This document shows positions 21,975-23,487 of a stretch of DNA of 23,487 bases, one piece after another. Within the stretch, counting starts at the first letter, position 1. Every line of letters begins with the position of its first letter. The position numbers and the translations under genes are program-made. Location: NCBI GenBank assembly GCA_050732575.1, contig JBOHRF010000056.1, forward strand, positions 1 through 23,487, in the 5' to 3' direction. The notes under the pieces are model-generated. The model saw only the letters and a program-made list of their open reading frames with translations. It was not told the DNA's origin and made no database searches. The stretch is from JBBDWZ01 sp050732575 (GTDB taxonomy: Bacteria > Gemmatimonadota > Gemmatimonadetes > Longimicrobiales > RSA9).

Positions 21975-22250
21975 ATGACGCTACTTCTCATCGTGCTACT
22001 GGTAGCCCTCATGATCCCGCTGACCGCGGTCGTGCTCGATTCGCAAGTGGGCCGTGCGATTGCCGGACGACTGGAGCGCAGTTCCGGTAAGGACCTGACC
22101 GGTGGCAGCCGCATGGCTGCGCTGGAGGCCGAGATCGAACGGTTGACGCGCGAAGTCGGCAGGCTGGACGAGGAGACGGCGTTCCTGCACAAACTTCTGG
22201 AGAATCGCACACCTCCGGCCCAGCTGCCACCGGGTGAAAGCGCCGACTGA
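21975..22250 (+). CDS. Small membrane-anchored coiled-coil protein, function unknown
   Basis: I do not recognise a specific family. From ATG 21975 the protein is 91 residues. One hydrophobic segment at the very N-terminus (MTLLLIVLLVALMIPLTAVVL) is followed by a charged stretch and a heptad-like coiled coil (MAALEAEIERLTREVGRLDE, then FLHKLLE), with a proline-rich tail. A TTG at 21936 would add 13 residues, including KTTSIERR, which would give a positive cytoplasmic flank before the membrane segment. The layout resembles PspB-type phage-shock proteins (one N-terminal helix plus a cytoplasmic coiled coil) or an FtsB-like protein, but this is only similarity of layout. It ends 4 nt before the proposed murJ start, so the two are probably cotranslated. 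Confidence 0.75.
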   Translation: MTLLLIVLLVALMIPLTAVVLDSQVGRAIAGRLERSSGKDLTGGSRMAALEAEIERLTREVGRLDEETAFLHKLLENRTPPAQLPPGESAD

Positions 22251-22254
22251 AGTA

Positions 22255-23487
22255 GTGGGCCCAGCACCATCCAGCGCAGGAGCGGCACGCTGGGTCGCGA
22301 TCGGCATTCTGCTCAGCCGTATCAGCGGGCTGGCTCGTGAGGTCTTGTTCGCCCGCTACTTCGGGACCTCGCGTTATGCCGACGTGTTCCGGGCAGCGCT
22401 ACGCATGCCCAACGTGCTGCAAAACCTGCTGGGTGAAGGAACGCTGAGCGCTTCGTTCATTCCGGTGTACGCAAGACTGCTGGAGCAGGGCCGGGAAAAA
22501 GAGGCCGGGCGCGTAGCGGGCGCTATTTTCGCGCTGCTCCTGGCGGTGGCCGGTGCACTGACACTCTTTGGCATGGTCGCAGCACCGCTGCTGGTCCGCA
22601 TCTTTTTCTTCGGATTCGACGCCGACAAGCAAGCGCTCACCGTCACCTGCACACGCATCATTTTCCCCATGACCGGCGTGCTCGTGCTCTCCGCCTGGAC
22701 GTTGGGCGTGCTGAACAGCCACCGGCGCTTCTTCCTGTCCTACGTTGCACCCGTGCTGTGGAACGTGGCCATGATCGCCACTCTGTTGTGGTTTGGCTTC
22801 CGACAGCCAGAGCGCCAGCTGGTGGTCACATTGGCGTGGGGTGCGTTCGTGGGCGGCCTCCTGCAGTTTGGCGTGCAGGTGCCATTCGTGCTCCGCCTCG
22901 AGCGACAACTCCGCATTCGGCTCAACCTCAAGCTGCAGGGTGTGCGCGACGCGGTGCGCACTGCCGGACACGCCGTCAGCGGGCGAGGCGTGGTTCAATT
23001 GAGCGGTTGGGCGGACATGTTCCTGGCGTCCGTGATGGGCAACGGAGTGATCGCCGTGCTGGGCTACGCGCAGACACTGTACATGTTGCCCATCAGCCTG
23101 TTCGGCATGTCCGTGGCCGCCGCAGAACTGCCCGAGCTGGCGCGCAACCGCGGAGCCGCCGTCGAGCTGCTGGTGCAACGCGTGAATGTGGGGCTCAAAC
23201 AAATCGCGGTGTTGGTAGTGCCGGCTACCGTGGGCTATTTGCTGCTCGGTGACCTCATTGTGGCAGGACTCTATCAGCGCGGTGTGTTCACGCCTGATGA
23301 CACGTTCGTGGTCACGCTAGTCCTGATGGCGTACACGATAGGATTGCCCGCTTCCACGGCAACGCGGCTGTTCTCATCGGCTTTCTTTGCCATGCAGGAC
23401 ACGCGGACGCCCGCACGTATCGCCTACCTGCGCGTTGGGGTGGCCGCATTACTGGGCGGGCTGATCACGCTCTGGGTCAAGTTCGGC
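22255..23487 (+). CDS. murJ: MurJ, lipid II flippase (3' end outside window)
   Basis: MurJ is the multidrug/oligosaccharidyl-lipid/polysaccharide-superfamily flippase that moves lipid II across the inner membrane for peptidoglycan synthesis. The 411 residues present include the family N-terminus ILLSRISGLAREVLFARYFG, DVFRAALRMPNVLQNLLGEG and TLSASFIPVYARLLEQG, and SRLFSSAFFA-like TRLFSSAFFAMQDTRTP near the cut end. Several long hydrophobic helices are visible. Full proteins are about 500-530 residues, so about 100 residues are missing downstream. The frame is open to the window edge. The start is probably GTG 22255, 4 nt after the previous stop; GTG 22234, overlapping that gene by 17 nt, is an alternative. 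Neither has a strong Shine-Dalgarno sequence. Confidence 0.95.
   Translation, partial: MGPAPSSAGAARWVAIGILLSRISGLAREVLFARYFGTSRYADVFRAALRMPNVLQNLLGEGTLSASFIPVYARLLEQGREKEAGRVAGAIFALLLAVAGALTLFGMVAAPLLVRIFFFGFDADKQALTVTCTRIIFPMTGVLVLSAWTLGVLNSHRRFFLSYVAPVLWNVAMIATLLWFGFRQPERQLVVTLAWGAFVGGLLQFGVQVPFVLRLERQLRIRLNLKLQGVRDAVRTAGHAVSGRGVVQLSGWADMFLASVMGNGVIAVLGYAQTLYMLPISLFGMSVAAAELPELARNRGAAVELLVQRVNVGLKQIAVLVVPATVGYLLLGDLIVAGLYQRGVFTPDDTFVVTLVLMAYTIGLPASTATRLFSSAFFAMQDTRTPARIAYLRVGVAALLGGLITLWVKFG

Overview
This window is GC-rich (roughly 60% by eye) and nearly all coding. All 21 recognisable genes and one likely small membrane-protein gene lie on the + strand, with gaps of at most about 110 bp and many 4-bp ATGA overlaps. 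It reads as core chromosome, not an accessory island: there is no insertion sequence, phage gene, tRNA, rRNA or CRISPR array. The gene set suggests an LPS-making diderm outside the Proteobacteria, most likely Gemmatimonadota or a close relative in the FCB branch. The reasons are a complete Lpx run with a fused LpxC-FabZ (known from Bacteroidota, Chlorobiota and relatives), a Firmicutes-type McsA-McsB-ClpC protein-arginine phosphorylation system, and the bacillithiol enzyme BshC. The taxonomic call is inference from gene content only.

Layout. (1) 1-2438: the 3' end of lysS, then a LolC/E-type permease and LolD ATPase for lipoprotein sorting. (2) 2443-6615: mcsA, mcsB and clpC, the protein-arginine kinase and its AAA+ unfoldase. 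No ctsR repressor is adjacent, and an arginine-rich 36-codon frame bridges mcsB and clpC exactly. (3) 6664-9674: bamA and a Skp/OmpH chaperone for outer-membrane protein assembly. (4) 9678-16853: the lipid A block lpxD, lpxC-fabZ, lpxA, a Gfo/Idh oxidoreductase, a 43-aa membrane peptide, lpxB, a DUF374 acyltransferase and lpxK. (5) 16850-20226: nadB (NAD synthesis), gdhA (glutamate dehydrogenase) and rlmH (23S rRNA methyltransferase). (6) 20223-23487: bshC, a small membrane/coiled-coil protein and the 5' part of murJ (lipid II flippase), cut by the window end.

Together the genes cover most of outer-envelope construction: lipoprotein export, beta-barrel insertion, lipid A synthesis from UDP-GlcNAc to lipid IVA, and peptidoglycan precursor export. 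A proteolysis module and redox/nitrogen metabolism genes are interleaved. The UDP-2,3-diacylglucosamine hydrolase step (LpxH/LpxI/LpxG), Kdo transfer and MsbA are not in the window.

The observations most worth a second look are the Arg-rich frame between the arginine kinase and ClpC genes, the Gfo/Idh enzyme in the lpxA-lpxB slot (possibly GnnA-like), the three-copy 8-bp repeat in front of that gene, the chain of TGATG mini-ORFs leading into bamA, the 43-aa membrane peptide before lpxB, and an altered RDxxRA motif in McsB.
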